Notes: a model not told the origin generated them from the letters alone. A stretch of DNA of 35,000 bases from Trachelipus rathkii (GCA_015478945.1 JABUQX010014242.1:5001-40000); one strand, 5' to 3'. Positions 1 through 9,618 are shown, numbered from the stretch's first letter. Translations and numbers: made by a program.

Positions 1-63
1 CAATAGTTTAAACGTGAATGTTGAAAAGGTCGAAGTGATAAACAATGGTATTTCAAAGACAGC

Positions 64-1314
64 TTAAGAACTACATTTATATATTGGAAGCATATTAGTA
101 TTCATTTCAAATTTTGTCCTTTGAATCTTATCCACAGCATGCAAAAAGGGAATAACGTCAGGTCGTTTCAACTTGTACATACAGTATTTTACAAATGTGG
201 TTCGATAGACGCCTCCATTCACTGCGATATACATGTCTCAGCCCTCTTTCGTCCAGTGTTGTCGATTGCATGCCAATGAAAGTGAGCCGGTTGATTCCCC
301 TGACATGCGTTGGTTATTCTGTACGGCGATAGAATTCATTCGGGCGAGGCTGATATCTCGAGTCATTAATATTCCCGAGCGTACCAGGCGGATGTTTGAG
401 ATACCCCCACAGAAAGTAGTCCATTGGTGTTAAGTCGTGAACGCGCAGGGCATGGAAATGGACCAGATCTTCCGACCCATCTTCCCCGAAAAGGTTCTGT
501 CGAGTAGGGTTCATTCACTGTATAGCCTGCATTAATGCTGGGCACCAAACATTTAAGTAATATATTCTTCGCTGTGTTCTTAAAGGTATATCATTCAGGA
601 GCAAGGACGGTCTGCAGGAAATTGAGGTAACGCTGTCCTGTCAAAGTTCCCTCGAAGAAGTAGGGCCCGATAATCCTACTATTGAGTATACCAGCACCCC
701 ATACGTTGACTGGAGGTATGAGACCCTGGTGATGGCTAGTGATGTTATATTGGGGATTTGTTTCCTCCCAATGTTTCTAAATACCACCTGTTATACATAC
801 CGTTATTGGTAAAGCGAGATTCTATCGTCCATAAGATATTTATTCCAAATGTCGTAAATTTATTAGATAGGCGATCAATGACAGCCAGTAATCCCAGCCC
901 GCCCTTTTTAGTCTCCACGATGCAAAACATTGCCAGCAATGTTTTGCCTATATTGAACATTGTTGTAAGCAACAACGAATGCGTCGCAATGGTTCCTTGA
1001 TATTGCCCAAGACTGAACTAGCTTGCCGTAATGAGGACGTGGGAATTTCATGGGCGCAGCCGGACGTCCGTTCGACGTCGAATGTACGGACACGTACCCC
1101 TCGCGTAGTGTGAGGGGGTTTAAGACTATCGACGTCTGTACCGTTGAAACCGTCTGGAAACTTCTATGGAATGCCATTGTGGCTCGGCGGTCGTTCGATG
1201 TGGATAGACGTTGTCCCATATTCGTGCAGCAGCTCTGCTGAGCATCCTGTTTTGCGTAATTACACGCTCCAACATGTCACGCTTTTCGTCTTGCGTATAC
1301 TGGTCACGTGGCAT
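64..1314 (-). pseudogene. Degraded Tc1/mariner-like transposase with DUF4817-type N-terminus
   Basis: This is a relic of a DDE-type transposase, the enzyme that cuts and pastes its own transposon. The likely start is the ATG at 1314-1312, opening MPRDQYTQDEKRDM. It is followed by an HTH-like DUF4817 segment with AARIWDNVYPHR. A later frame gives ESRFTNNGMYNRW (about 840-790), which matches the family block around the first catalytic Asp. The frame at 366-548 gives GRWVGRSGPFPCPARS and the next gives LTPMDYFLWGYLK (about 430-390), the block holding the last acidic residue. At 234-195 MYIAVNGGVYRTTF matches the family C-terminal motif. An in-frame stop lies at 64-66. At least four frame changes and internal stops separate these blocks, so the gene is dead. 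The region around the first and second Asp is scrambled. The span of about 1,250 nt fits the family's usual 350-420 aa. No terminal inverted repeats were found. Confidence 0.85.
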
Positions 1315-1449
1315 GTTTCCAAATGTAATAGCTCTACTGATAACAAACCACTCTGAAGTTTTACGTTTCACTAACACTTTATTACGCTTAATTTGTAGGT
1401 TATGACATAACCTCCATATGATAGCTGGTAGTTGGTTGTACACATTCAC

Positions 1450-1949
1450 ATGGCCGTATTTATCAGGCTACATAGTCATATCAATATAATCTTAAAAGGG
1501 TATGCAATGTAGGTATTTTTAATTTAATTTCTTTGTTAGCTGTATCGATTTTTAAAATACTATGGATAATGCCTATTGTATTTACGCTAATTATTTTCAA
1601 TATTGAACACTGTTTTCGGCTTTTGTAGCACATGAGTCTACGGATACGTCTAAGTGTTTAGGGTACATTGCGGAAACGAACAACCGTATCAAATAATTTC
1701 GAGAGGAAGAGCCCACCTCAATTTTTATGTCAATTTCACGAGCCATAAAAAATATATCCACCAGCCATTCGACATTCCGCAATGTTGTGGTGCGGCGTGT
1801 TTTCCTGTGGATTGCGCTGTGCGCAGAGTCACCAATGTAACATAATCCCATCCTTCCTTAAATGAATTAAATAATTTCTTACACATTTTCTATCTTTAAA
1901 CTCCCCGTAACGTGATACACCGTCTGTAACATAATCTCTGATATTCACA
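1450..1949. other. No gene recognised
   Basis: A unique-looking stretch between the transposase relic and the first TA tract. An 84-codon minus-strand open frame (1597-1851) has no motif I recognise. It may be flanking transposon sequence, but no inverted repeat is visible. Confidence 0.4.
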
Positions 1950-2096
1950 CTGTATATATATTATAAATATAATATATAATATATATATAATAGTATATAA
2001 ATATATATATATTATATTATATTATAATATATATTATATATATATATATATATATATTATTATTATTAATATAATATTATATATAATTATATATAT
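1950..2096. repeat. (TA)n-rich low-complexity tract
   Basis: Almost pure A/T with TA runs broken by TAA, TTA and TTATTA steps. It ends exactly where a hAT-like terminus begins (CAGAGGTGGGC at 2097). Confidence 0.95.
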
Positions 2097-2235
2097 CAGA
2101 GGTGGGCGTTTCCGTCAATTTAAGTACGTCAAATTTCTTGCAATTGCGAATGCCAAATATAAATTCGTTATTGCGATTGCGATGCGAAATAATTTGAAAT
2201 AATTGCAGTTAGCGAAATGCCTATATCATTCCGCA
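2097..2235. mobile_element. hAT-like left terminus
   Basis: It begins CAGAGGTGGGC, which fits the CAGRGGTGG-type terminal inverted repeat common in hAT transposons. Behind it lie repeated ATTGCGA/TTGCGAT motifs in both orientations up to about 2235, as in hAT subterminal repeats. I could not find the matching GCCCACCTCTG right end in the window, so the element is a fragment, or the resemblance is partial. No transposase is visible. Confidence 0.5.
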
Positions 2236-2639
2236 ATTAGAGAGGACTACCCCCAAAAATTGTGGAATTTCAGTGGATATGCCAAAATAAATGCCAAAAT
2301 AAAAAATATACACGTTGGCCATCTTTGTACCTCTGGCAGCAACCGAAAAATCCGGTATTTTTTTTACTTTAATGTTATTTTTTTTTAGAGTTTTTGTATA
2401 TAAGTAATATATTAACAAAAAACTTAAACTAGGCTTAAATGCATGAATAAGAGTTTGAAATCAACAATTTATTCTTTTCTTTTATAGCCAAAATTTTCTT
2501 AAGCTTAAAATATAATGAATATAATTTATGAAACGTGTCGCCACCAAATTTCAGATAAAATGTATTGTTCAGTAAACATAAATGATGAATAAAATAATAT
2601 AGCATTGGTACCCAACATCGAAAGTCTAAACAAGTATAG
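2236..2639. other. No gene recognised
   Basis: AT-rich unique sequence, possibly the interior of a non-autonomous hAT element. Short open frames on both strands lack motifs. Confidence 0.4.
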
Positions 2640-2658
2640 TTATATATATATTATTATA

Positions 2659-2691
<33 letters not shown>

Positions 2692-2770
2692 AGTATATAT
2701 ATATATATATAATTATATAATTATATATAATATAGTATTAGTATATATATATATATTATATAATATATTA
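2640..2770. repeat. (TA)n-rich tract
   Basis: Imperfect TA microsatellite with TAATTATA interruptions. Confidence 0.95.
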
Positions 2771-2828
2771 TTTTCAAATTTATTTGAAATATTTCCCCCA
2801 ACGTGGAAGAACCTACTAGTGAAGTAAT

Positions 2829-2930
2829 TATCCGGTTATCCGGCCGGATAACAATGAAATCCGGCCGGATACCGGATAGTCAAAAACTTGGCCGGATACC
2901 GGATAGTTGCCGGATATCCGGCCATCCCTA
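2829..2930. mobile_element. hAT-like terminus with CCGGATA subterminal repeats
   Basis: About 100 bp is packed with CCGGATA / TATCCGG motifs in both orientations. It ends GGATATCCGGCCATCCCTA at 2930. Read on the minus strand it opens TAGGGATGGCCGGATATCCG, like the T/CAGGGATG termini of several animal hAT families. A TA tract begins within 10 bp. The partner end is not found, so this is a solo or truncated terminus. Confidence 0.5.
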
Positions 2931-2936
2931 ATAATG

Positions 2937-3062
2937 TATAATATATTATATAAGTATTATATATATAATATATATATATATAATATATATATATATATAT
3001 AGGGTATATATTATATATATTATATATATATATAATATAAAAATAATATAATATATATATCG
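2937..3062. repeat. (TA)n-rich tract abutting a LINE fragment
   Basis: Imperfect TA repeat. On its right side the LINE reading frame breaks off exactly at the repeat boundary (after PVLM, about 3063). Confidence 0.95.
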
Positions 3063-3640
3063 CATTAATACAGGTAACAACATACCCTCATGTAAGACCC
3101 ATAGCACTCGAGACTGTCTCTTTACATCCACCAACGATTTTAATTTGGCACCAGCCACTCCTATCAATTCTACATTTTCCATACAATCACTTGCATTCAT
3201 CCGTTCCATTTTTCCGTTCAACAATCTATCACCTAAAATATTTGGAACTCAGACCACTTGTTCCAGTTGGCTCTCCACACATTAAAAACATAACTTCATA
3301 CACGAAGAAGCTGCCTCAATCTCTCAAAATTAACCTTGCTGCTTATTAGTTTAATTTCAAAAAGCCCCTCCTTTTACACACACCTGCCAAATCCCTCTGC
3401 TAATCCTCTCAAAGTCTCTTCAGATTCGAACACAAAACCAAATCATCCGCATATAATTAGGAATGGGCACGCCTCTCACTCGTCTTCCATTTCTATCATT
3501 CTACACCTTCCCACCTCTTAATCCTTTCATACATCCATCCATAACAAATTGAATAACGAAGGAGGCATAAACATCCCTGCTTCACTCGGCTATTTAATAT
3601 TAAACCAATTCACTTTTAAACTCCATTTATTCTTACAACA
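3063..3640 (-). pseudogene. Non-LTR retrotransposon (LINE) reverse-transcriptase fragment, copy 1
   Basis: Decayed reverse transcriptase that would copy its own RNA into DNA. On the minus strand, frames in order give SGV-type RQGC with LFN and MDGCMKG (about 3590-3530), the catalytic box YADDLVLC (the YADD codons lie at 3442-3453), then by frameshift ESEETLRGLAEGFGRCV, an LEQV...LG segment, and finally GKMERMN, AKLKSLVDVKRQS and VLHEGMLLPVLM (3224-3063). This order and wording match a LINE family I recall as abundant in decapod crustaceans. It is truncated at both ends by TA tracts: the family's next residues after PVLM (YGSE) are missing. Several frameshifts and stops make it non-functional. 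The clade (CR1/Jockey/RTE-like) was not decided. Confidence 0.8.
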
Positions 3641-3653
3641 CTTCATTATGTCT

Positions 3654-3700
3654 TATATATATATAATATATATTATATATTATACTATAATATATATTAA

Positions 3701-3742
<42 letters not shown>

Positions 3743-3966
3743 TATATATATATATATTAATTATAATAAATATTATATATTACTATATATATTAATTATA
3801 TAGTAGAGTATTATAGATAATATAATGAGTATATATTAATATATATCTATATATATATTATAATATTATATATATATATTATTAATAATTATATTAATAT
3901 TATATATAGATATATTAATATTATATAGTATATTATATATATATATGATATATATATATATTATAT
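3654..3966. repeat. Long (TA)n-rich tract
   Basis: About 310 bp of imperfect TA repeat with TAATATTA interruptions. Confidence 0.95.
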
Positions 3967-3967
3967 T

Positions 3968-4093
3968 TGTTTTGGTGGTATTTGGTGGTGTGTGTTGGTT
4001 GGTGTTTGTGGTTTTGGGTTGTGGATGTTTGATATTGGGGTGGTTTATTTTATGGTTGTGTTATGTGTGGGTGGGGTTGTTTGGGGGGTGGGA
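3968..4093. repeat. G/T-only low-complexity patch inside TA repeats
   Basis: About 125 bp almost without C. It is rich in GGTGG, TTGGTTGG, TGTGGGTGGGG and a run of six or more G. It is bounded on both sides by TA tracts. The strand asymmetry is extreme. The many short G runs could form G-quadruplex-like structures, though this is inference only. Confidence 0.7.
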
Positions 4094-4150
4094 TATATTA
4101 CTTATAGTATATATATTATAGATTATATATATATAATATATATATATATC

Positions 4151-4181
<31 letters not shown>

Positions 4182-4230
4182 ATTATATATATGATATAAT
4201 ATAAATATATAATATATTATATCTTATATT
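4094..4230. repeat. (TA)n-rich tract
   Basis: Imperfect TA repeat following the G/T patch. Confidence 0.95.
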
Positions 4231-4904
4231 TATGTTATTGAATAGCACAATTCGTAGGATAGAGAGAGCGCTCCTTCCATATTTGAACTATGGAGTATCG
4301 AAACATTCAATTGCACACAATGCCTAATGGTCCGTTCATTTCACTCATCGCTAACAAAGAAAGTATCCAGCACAAAATTTCGTTAAGCGCTAGGTAACAT
4401 GCAGGAATGTTATCTTCTGCGATAAGCATCCACCCATAACTGCTCATTCTATCTTTACCGTTGTTTTGAAATCATGAAATTTAAATTTAATTGTCGGACC
4501 GGGACACTATCATTCAATAACTTCCTCGCATTCATCCAGCTGAGCGTAGATGGCCCCCACTTTTAGATGGAACCGGCATATGATGATATAAGTTGAAAGT
4601 TCTAAGTGCCGACGTACTCTGATAGATGGTCTCTGATAGTACAGCGATGTAAAACAAAAAGTACATTGAAATATCGCCCGGCGAAGTATTACTACAACGT
4701 CACAAATCATGTCCCATGCATGTGGAAATGTCTGCTTTGAACGAAGTCGCAGTACATCATATCGACGTACGATGTGACATTATAATATACTGTAATGTAG
4801 CATTGCAAAGTTATTAATACGTAGGGGTGTTAAACGCAATAGCTTAACCTTTTTTGGGTTTTAAAATGGGCCTTTGGGGGGGGAAAAAGTACTCCTTGTC
4901 ATGG
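4231..4904. other. No gene recognised
   Basis: Mixed-composition unique DNA. A 66-codon minus frame (4510-4710) has no recognisable domain. An 11-bp motif GAGAGAGCGCT at 4262-4272 recurs at 16589-16599. Confidence 0.4.
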
Positions 4905-4908
4905 TGAT

Positions 4909-5082
4909 GTACTTTCCTATTCATGTTGGCATGTAGAGAAATTTTCTGCTCAAACTGTGATTTTTAATTTTGCATTTTCAGTATTTTTCATTTACAGAGA
5001 ATGCTAAATTAAAGCCACAGTTTGAGTAAAAATTACCTCCATAGGCTAACACGGTATTTGAAGCATCCACTATAGAAAGTAC
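4909..5082. repeat. Foldback / MITE-like long inverted repeat
   Basis: The left arm starts GTACTTTC (4909-4916) and includes CTCAAACTGTGATTTTTAAT and GCATTTTC. The right arm carries the complements GAATGC, AAATTAAAGCCACAGTTTGAG and GAAAGTAC (5075-5082). The inner 40 bp or so pairs well around a loop of about 15 nt, and the outer arms pair imperfectly. This is the shape of a small foldback element. No clear target duplication was identified. Confidence 0.65.
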
Positions 5083-6145
5083 TCAACAGTTTTAAGAATA
5101 GTTAGTTAACCCATCACAGTCACGTATCGAATAACATCACAATCTTATGTTGCGTGCGGTCTTTAACCAAAAGAGCAAAATTATTTCAATTATACATTTT
5201 TATATTCATTGTTTATCTGTGGTTGCGGCTTTTTATAAGGACTTTTTAACGTTCAGTACGGTGTTATTGATCGAATAATTCCAATCGTTATATCTATTAT
5301 ATCATTGACCAGCGCAACTAGAAAACGAAAACTGGTTAGATATGGTACAGGCACGCTACTTTCTTCTATTTTACCAATAATCTTCGAGGTACACATTTTC
5401 AAGCCCTGCCCTGATTGATATTGGTATTCTATCAAGTTTTCCACCTCTGGTGGATATCAGTAGGATTCGACATTTTTTCCCATCAGAGGTCTCATAAAAA
5501 ATGATTCAAAAAGTTAGGCGTTTTCCATAAATTACCCCGTAAAGGTAGTGGAAAGCAGCAACTTTGAGTACGCATTTAACCATTATAAGGAATGTAGAAG
5601 AGGTAATTGGAATATCGACATGGAAACCAGCAAGTATTAAACATCTAGGCTGCATTAATTTCCTCCGATTCTCTCGAAGAATAAATAGCTTTATATTGTT
5701 TCAGAGTATATAAAATACATTATATTCAAGTACCAATGGATTTACATCTGTTATCTGCTAACTTTTCAGTCCAGGTTTTTTGCCATGTAAATAGATTTCG
5801 AAATTGTCACTTTCCCAACTCTGTAAATTGCATGTGGGAGTCCTGGTCTTTCCTCCCTAATTCCAAAATGGGTTTTAAAAAAAAAAAAAAAACGGTCAAA
5901 AAGAATACGGTTTGTCTTATTAATTTTTCATGGGCTCCACTTGCTTTAGTGATTTTGCAAAATTTAATCTCACTTGCTCAATTTCACTGCTGCCCTCCAA
6001 CAAACCAAATTAATGGAGTTAAATATTTAAAATAAAACTTTTTTTGATAAATTTTGAAAAAAATACAAAATTACAATTCAAATTTTTCTTAATATAATCA
6101 TAAATATATAGAAATAATAATGTTTACAAATAACAAATTTCAAAA
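5083..6145. other. No gene recognised
   Basis: AT-rich DNA without a supported gene. It contains a 16-A homopolymer (5877-5892) and a short perfect hairpin TCCACC-TCT-GGTGGA near 5440-5455. The 99-codon plus frame at 5736-6035 runs through the poly-A and shows no domain. Confidence 0.45.
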
Positions 6146-6208
6146 ATATATATTATATATATTATATATATAATATATTATATATATATTATATATAATA
6201 TATATATA

Positions 6209-6242
<34 letters not shown>

Positions 6243-6286
6243 ATATAATATATATATATATATATATATAATATATATAGTATATA
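6146..6286. repeat. (TA)n-rich tract
   Basis: Imperfect TA microsatellite. Confidence 0.95.
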
Positions 6287-6649
6287 TTGTATTTTAATTT
6301 TATTTTTTATTATTACCACATAGCCATGCCCCCTCTATCTGAGCGTAATTGGTCAGGAAAGTTTTTGTATGTTGCTACCAAGTGGAAGAAGGTGCAGAAT
6401 ATTTAGGTTCCCGATAGCAAGCCCTGCTCAGCTTCGACGTTTAATCGGAATGCTTGTCACCGTAAAGGCGTGGTCGCATCCGGGGAGGGGGCGCGGCGTT
6501 GTCTCGAATGCGGAAGAGCAGAGAAGAGTGATTGGTGGGGTTTGGAGAGGACGGGACCTGTTGGCTGTTGTATGTGTTGGGCTATGGTTGTGAAGTTGTG
6601 TAGTTGAGATTAAGGTAGGGATAGGCAGGCTAATCCGTAAAGCGTGCAA
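6287..6649. other. Non-repetitive island, no gene recognised
   Basis: A more GC-rich island between TA tracts. Its right half is purine/G-rich on the plus strand (GGGGAGGGGGCGCGGCG near 6480). Overlapping 73-74-codon frames on both strands have no recognised motif. Confidence 0.4.
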
Positions 6650-6766
6650 TATATAGGTAGTATATTATATAATAGTATAATATTATATATATATGGTATA
6701 TTATATATTATTTTTAGTATATAGTTATATAGGGTAGGAGTATATGATAATATAGTAGTAAGTTAT

Positions 6767-6798
<32 letters not shown>

Positions 6799-6865
6799 CA
6801 GTTAGGTTCTTCTGAGGTTCCATAAGTTATATTAATTGAGAGGTATTATATATTATATAATTATA

Positions 6866-6910
<45 letters not shown>

Positions 6911-7123
6911 TATATATATAATATAATATATTATATATATATTATATTATATATATATTATATATAATATATATATATATATATTATAGTATATATATAT
7001 ATTATATATATATATATTTATAGATAATATATATATATGCTATATATAGTATAATATATATATAATTAATATAATATATATAATATATATATATATAATT
7101 ATATATATATATATATATATATA

Positions 7124-7160
<37 letters not shown>
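6650..7160. repeat. Long (TA)n-rich tract with small interruptions
   Basis: About 500 bp of imperfect TA repeat with two short non-TA inserts near 6715-6760 and 6800-6840. It starts about 40 bp downstream of the presumed MCM9 stop (minus strand), so it would lie in or beyond the 3' UTR. Confidence 0.95.
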
Positions 7161-7161
<1 letters not shown>

Positions 7162-7200
7162 AAAAGGTGGTGATGATGTGATATGTATATAAATATATAA

Positions 7201-7383
7201 CTAGAAATCAAAATCTACGTCATCAGCATGATCAAATATGCTGATAAAGTCATTTTCTTTCCCGTTCTTTTCAGAACAAAACGATTCTGCGACATTTAAA
7301 CTTTGTTCCTTGCTTTCCTTCCCAAATATACCCAAGGTTATTATCAAGAGAATCTCAGGGAAGAGATTGTCTTCAATCAGAAA
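7201..7383 (-). CDS. Candidate last coding segment of MCM9 (acidic C-terminus)
   Basis: A 60-codon minus-strand frame is open from 7383 to a TAG at 7201-7203 and ends KENDFISIFDHADDVDFDF. The acidic, aromatic tail and K/E/N/S composition match the style of the preceding MCM9 C-terminal exon. The segment lies directly downstream of that exon with no other gene between. It is not in frame with the preceding segment. An unrecognised intron, an assembly indel or real decay would explain this. The link to MCM9 is inferred from position and composition, not from a motif I recognise. Confidence 0.4.
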   Translation of the reverse strand, partial: FLIEDNLFPEILLIITLGIFGKESKEQSLNVAESFCSEKNGKENDFISIFDHADDVDFDF

Positions 7384-7433
7384 TTATAGGAACTTCTCCT
7401 AGAATTCTCTCTAGACAATGAAAGTTTGAGAAT

Positions 7434-7575
7434 TCAACAGATTTTTTTACATCTAAACTTCTTAAGTTTCTCCTTAAATGAGAGAATGGAAGGGGTTTTC
7501 CCAGCATCTGGGGTACTTTTTCGTTTATCAGGAATACTAGTCTCAATATTACTTGTTAATATACTGTCAGTGAAT
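7434..7575 (-). CDS. Candidate MCM9 C-terminal segment between microsatellite and tail
   Basis: Minus-strand open frame just after the AAT repeat. It reads FTDSILTSNIETSIPDKR and then TPDAGKTPSILSFKEKLKKF, ending at a stop at 7434-7436. The residue mix (S, T, K, E, P) looks like disordered coding sequence. Shifting frame at the A7 run (about 7430) opens a further 24 codons ending ILGEVPIISD. Together with the open Thr/Asn-rich frame on the other side of the microsatellite, this suggests coding sequence interrupted by indels. Assignment to MCM9 is by position only. Confidence 0.35.
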
Positions 7576-7578
7576 TTA

Positions 7579-7627
<49 letters not shown>

Positions 7628-7650
7628 GTAGTAGTAGTAGCAGCAGTAAT
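7576..7650. repeat. (ATT)n/(AGT)n trinucleotide microsatellite
   Basis: About 50 bp of ATT units followed by AGT/AGC units, with one phase break (TTTATTATTT) near 7577-7586. On the minus strand one frame would encode a Thr run followed by an Asn run, typical of coding trinucleotide repeats. The phase break shifts the frame so that the open frames on each side do not join. Confidence 0.85.
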
Positions 7651-7756
7651 AGAAGTGGTAACTGTAGTAGTAGAAACATTAGTAGCAGCGATGGTAGCCG
7701 TAATAGTAGTACAGCTATACTCTATCAACTTCTTCTTGTTTGGCTGCCCTATTATG

Positions 7757-8853
7757 TCAACTGAACAGTAGGATTACTTTTTCCTGTATTCGATGGAGCA
7801 TTATCAAATCACGATGATGAACTTTTTTCAAATTTTTATCATAAGCAAATCTTTTGAAATCAATTTTATTTGTCTGTTCTTTCTTTTCTTTTTCAATGGA
7901 TTCTTCTTCTTCGAAATTCATATTTTCTTTAAGATGAACAGGACTATTTTCATTTTTTTCAATAGAATTATCTTCTAATTCTTGAACCTTAAGATCTGGG
8001 TTAATGGAATATGTATTTACAATAGAATCATTTTCTGGATTAATGGATTTCCCTTCGTGATCAATTACAACAGAACTATTTTCACCTGCTTTATTGGCTT
8101 TAACTAACTTATTTAATAAAGATTTGTGTTTATCTGCACCACGCGAAGGTGAGAGGATTTTAAATGTTTTTCTTCTTCTATAAATTGGAGAATTGTTTGA
8201 TAAGTCAAAGTCATTGATATCCAATAAATCCTGACTTAATTTTTGAATAGAAACGTCATGTGAATTATGTGAAAGTTTATCAGCATCTGCATTCTCAACT
8301 TCGTTATCCTTTAAATCATCTCTCATATCTTCACTGGAACTCGATTTGTTCAATCTCTTAAATGACTTTAATTCAGAAAGTTTGGAATATTTTGAAGGAA
8401 ATTTCGGAGAATCATTTTCTTTCCTCTTCTTATTAGTTTTGTTTGGGTCACGAGTTCGAAGGATATTCTCTTCGGCAGCAGAGGTTGTATCATTCTTATT
8501 TCTTAATTTTTTAGGCTTTCCTTTTGTTTCTACAGAATTTTTTGGCTTCTTAGATCTACTTTTTTTACCTTTTATTTCCTGATCAGAATCAAAATAATCA
8601 AATAGGTCTTTCCCCTCCTTCATGAAACTTTCATTCATCTCTAGTATATTTGAGAAAGAAGCAGAGTCTGGTAAAAAGCCTTTTTTAATTATGCTTGAGG
8701 AAGCAAATGAAGACGTTGAACTTTTTATTGGAGTTCTTTTGGGAAGAGGTGTATTAATTTCAATATTCTGATTCAATTTCTGTTCATTATTAAGTCTTTC
8801 AATTTCTTTTGTAAGAATGTCTAGAAGTCCAAGAGCTTCCAAAATTACTTGAA
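7757..8853 (-). CDS. MCM9: DNA helicase MCM9, C-terminal exon
   Basis: The exon is preceded by a pyrimidine-rich acceptor (TTTTTTATTTCACAG; AG at 8855-8854) and starts at 8853. Its first two bases complete a Val codon with the last G of the upstream exon, so the phases agree. It opens VQVILEALGLLDILTKEIER, corresponding to the helical segment after the MCM core in MCM9 proteins. About 330 residues of low-complexity K/S/N/D/E-rich sequence follow, with basic patches (KKSRSKKPK, NKKRKEND) that could act as nuclear localisation signals, and a Ser/acidic stretch. The 1.1-kb frame ends at 7757-7759. Near 7815 an A6 run and a second frame suggest that the terminal 15 or so residues may be a frameshift product and that the true protein continues. 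MCM9 tails vary greatly between animals, so the tail itself is not diagnostic. Confidence 0.85.
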
Positions 8854-9424
8854 CTGTGAAATAAAAAACCACATTTTAGTAAATAAAAATTAAAGACCCT
8901 TATTACTTACTATCTGCAAATGAATATTCAAAGTTCTCTACAATAACCAGGGACGCGGAAACGGTATATTTTATTGCTGGCTCCAGCTCTAGGTCAAATA
9001 AGTTTATTTTCACGTATAATTACAAATATGAAAAATATTTTACAGCAACAACTTTTTCCTTTGCTCCGGTTATGTGAAAAGATTTAAAATAAGAAATACT
9101 CTAAGGCAGTGGTTCCCAAACTTTTCCTATTTGCTACACCCTTGATTAATTCAGATTTACAGAAGGCACCCAATGTCAAATTCTAATTATTATTATTTTT
9201 TTAAAAATCAGTTACTATTTTATTTTTATTATTTTATTAGAAGATTAAATTAAAAAAGAAATAAAATTATGAAATTTATCTATTGTTTCGCGTCACCTCT
9301 GTGGGGAAGCTGCGGCACCAAAGAGTGCCGATGCACACATTTTGGGAACCACTGATCTAAGGAATTGTTAAATTGATCATAAACTTTTATATATTAAAGT
9401 TGTAGAAATTTTAAGAATACAAAC
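8854..9424 (-). other. MCM9 intron, phase 1
   Basis: Donor GTTTGT (GT at 9424-9423) and acceptor TTTCACAG (AG at 8855-8854) on the minus strand. It is 571 bp long, of which 248 bp is an inserted hAT MITE. Both splice sites are canonical and the codon split across the junction (G|TT, Val) keeps the frame. Confidence 0.85.
9099..9362. mobile_element. hAT-type MITE with 8-bp target site duplication
   Basis: The element spans 9107-9354 (248 bp). It starts CAGTGGTTCCCAAACTTTT and ends with the complement of CAGTGGTTCCCAAAATGTG, giving terminal inverted repeats identical over the first 14 bp. Flanks are CTCTAAGG (9099-9106) and ATCTAAGG (9355-9362), an 8-bp target duplication with one mismatch, the size and TCTA-containing style of hAT insertions. 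There is no coding capacity, so it depended on transposase from elsewhere. It sits inside the MCM9 intron, away from both splice sites. Confidence 0.93.
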
Positions 9425-9618
9425 CTTGTTTTCTGTATTCTTCCCTAGGCGATGATGGGAAAGAAGTGTGCAAGGCATTACCACCTTTGATAAGAGAAGC
9501 TCCACACATCGAAGCCTCAATGAGGGTAACTGCAACAACGGCGTCAATTGCTGTTACTTCTTCTTTCATTAGAAGTCTTGCATGACCCTGACTCAAGCGA
9601 ACCAAGCTTTCTAACAAC
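9425..9618 (-). CDS. MCM9: DNA helicase MCM9, AAA+ lid exon (internal)
   Basis: An exon of 194 bp. Its acceptor AG lies at 9620-9619 and its donor G|GTTTGT has the last exon base at 9425. It begins with one base completing a codon (phase 2) and then reads LLESLVRLSQGHARLL, the conserved end of the MCM AAA+ ATPase module. It continues through VTAIDAVVAVTLIEASMCGA to GGNALHTSFPSSPREEYRKQ. The GG-NALHTSFP...P-EEY block is specific to MCM9 and distinguishes it from MCM8 and MCM2-7. MCM9 works with MCM8 as a helicase in homologous recombination and mismatch repair in the nucleus. No disabling change is present. Upstream exons with the Walker motifs were not found up to the window end, so the rest lies behind large introns, is too short for me to see, or is beyond the window. 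Confidence 0.93.

Noticed and set aside
3549..4204. Frames encoding Tyr/Ile runs
   Set aside because: They are translations of TA repeats.
5736..6035. 99-codon plus-strand frame through a poly-A run
   Set aside because: The frame depends on a 16-A homopolymer and has no domain.
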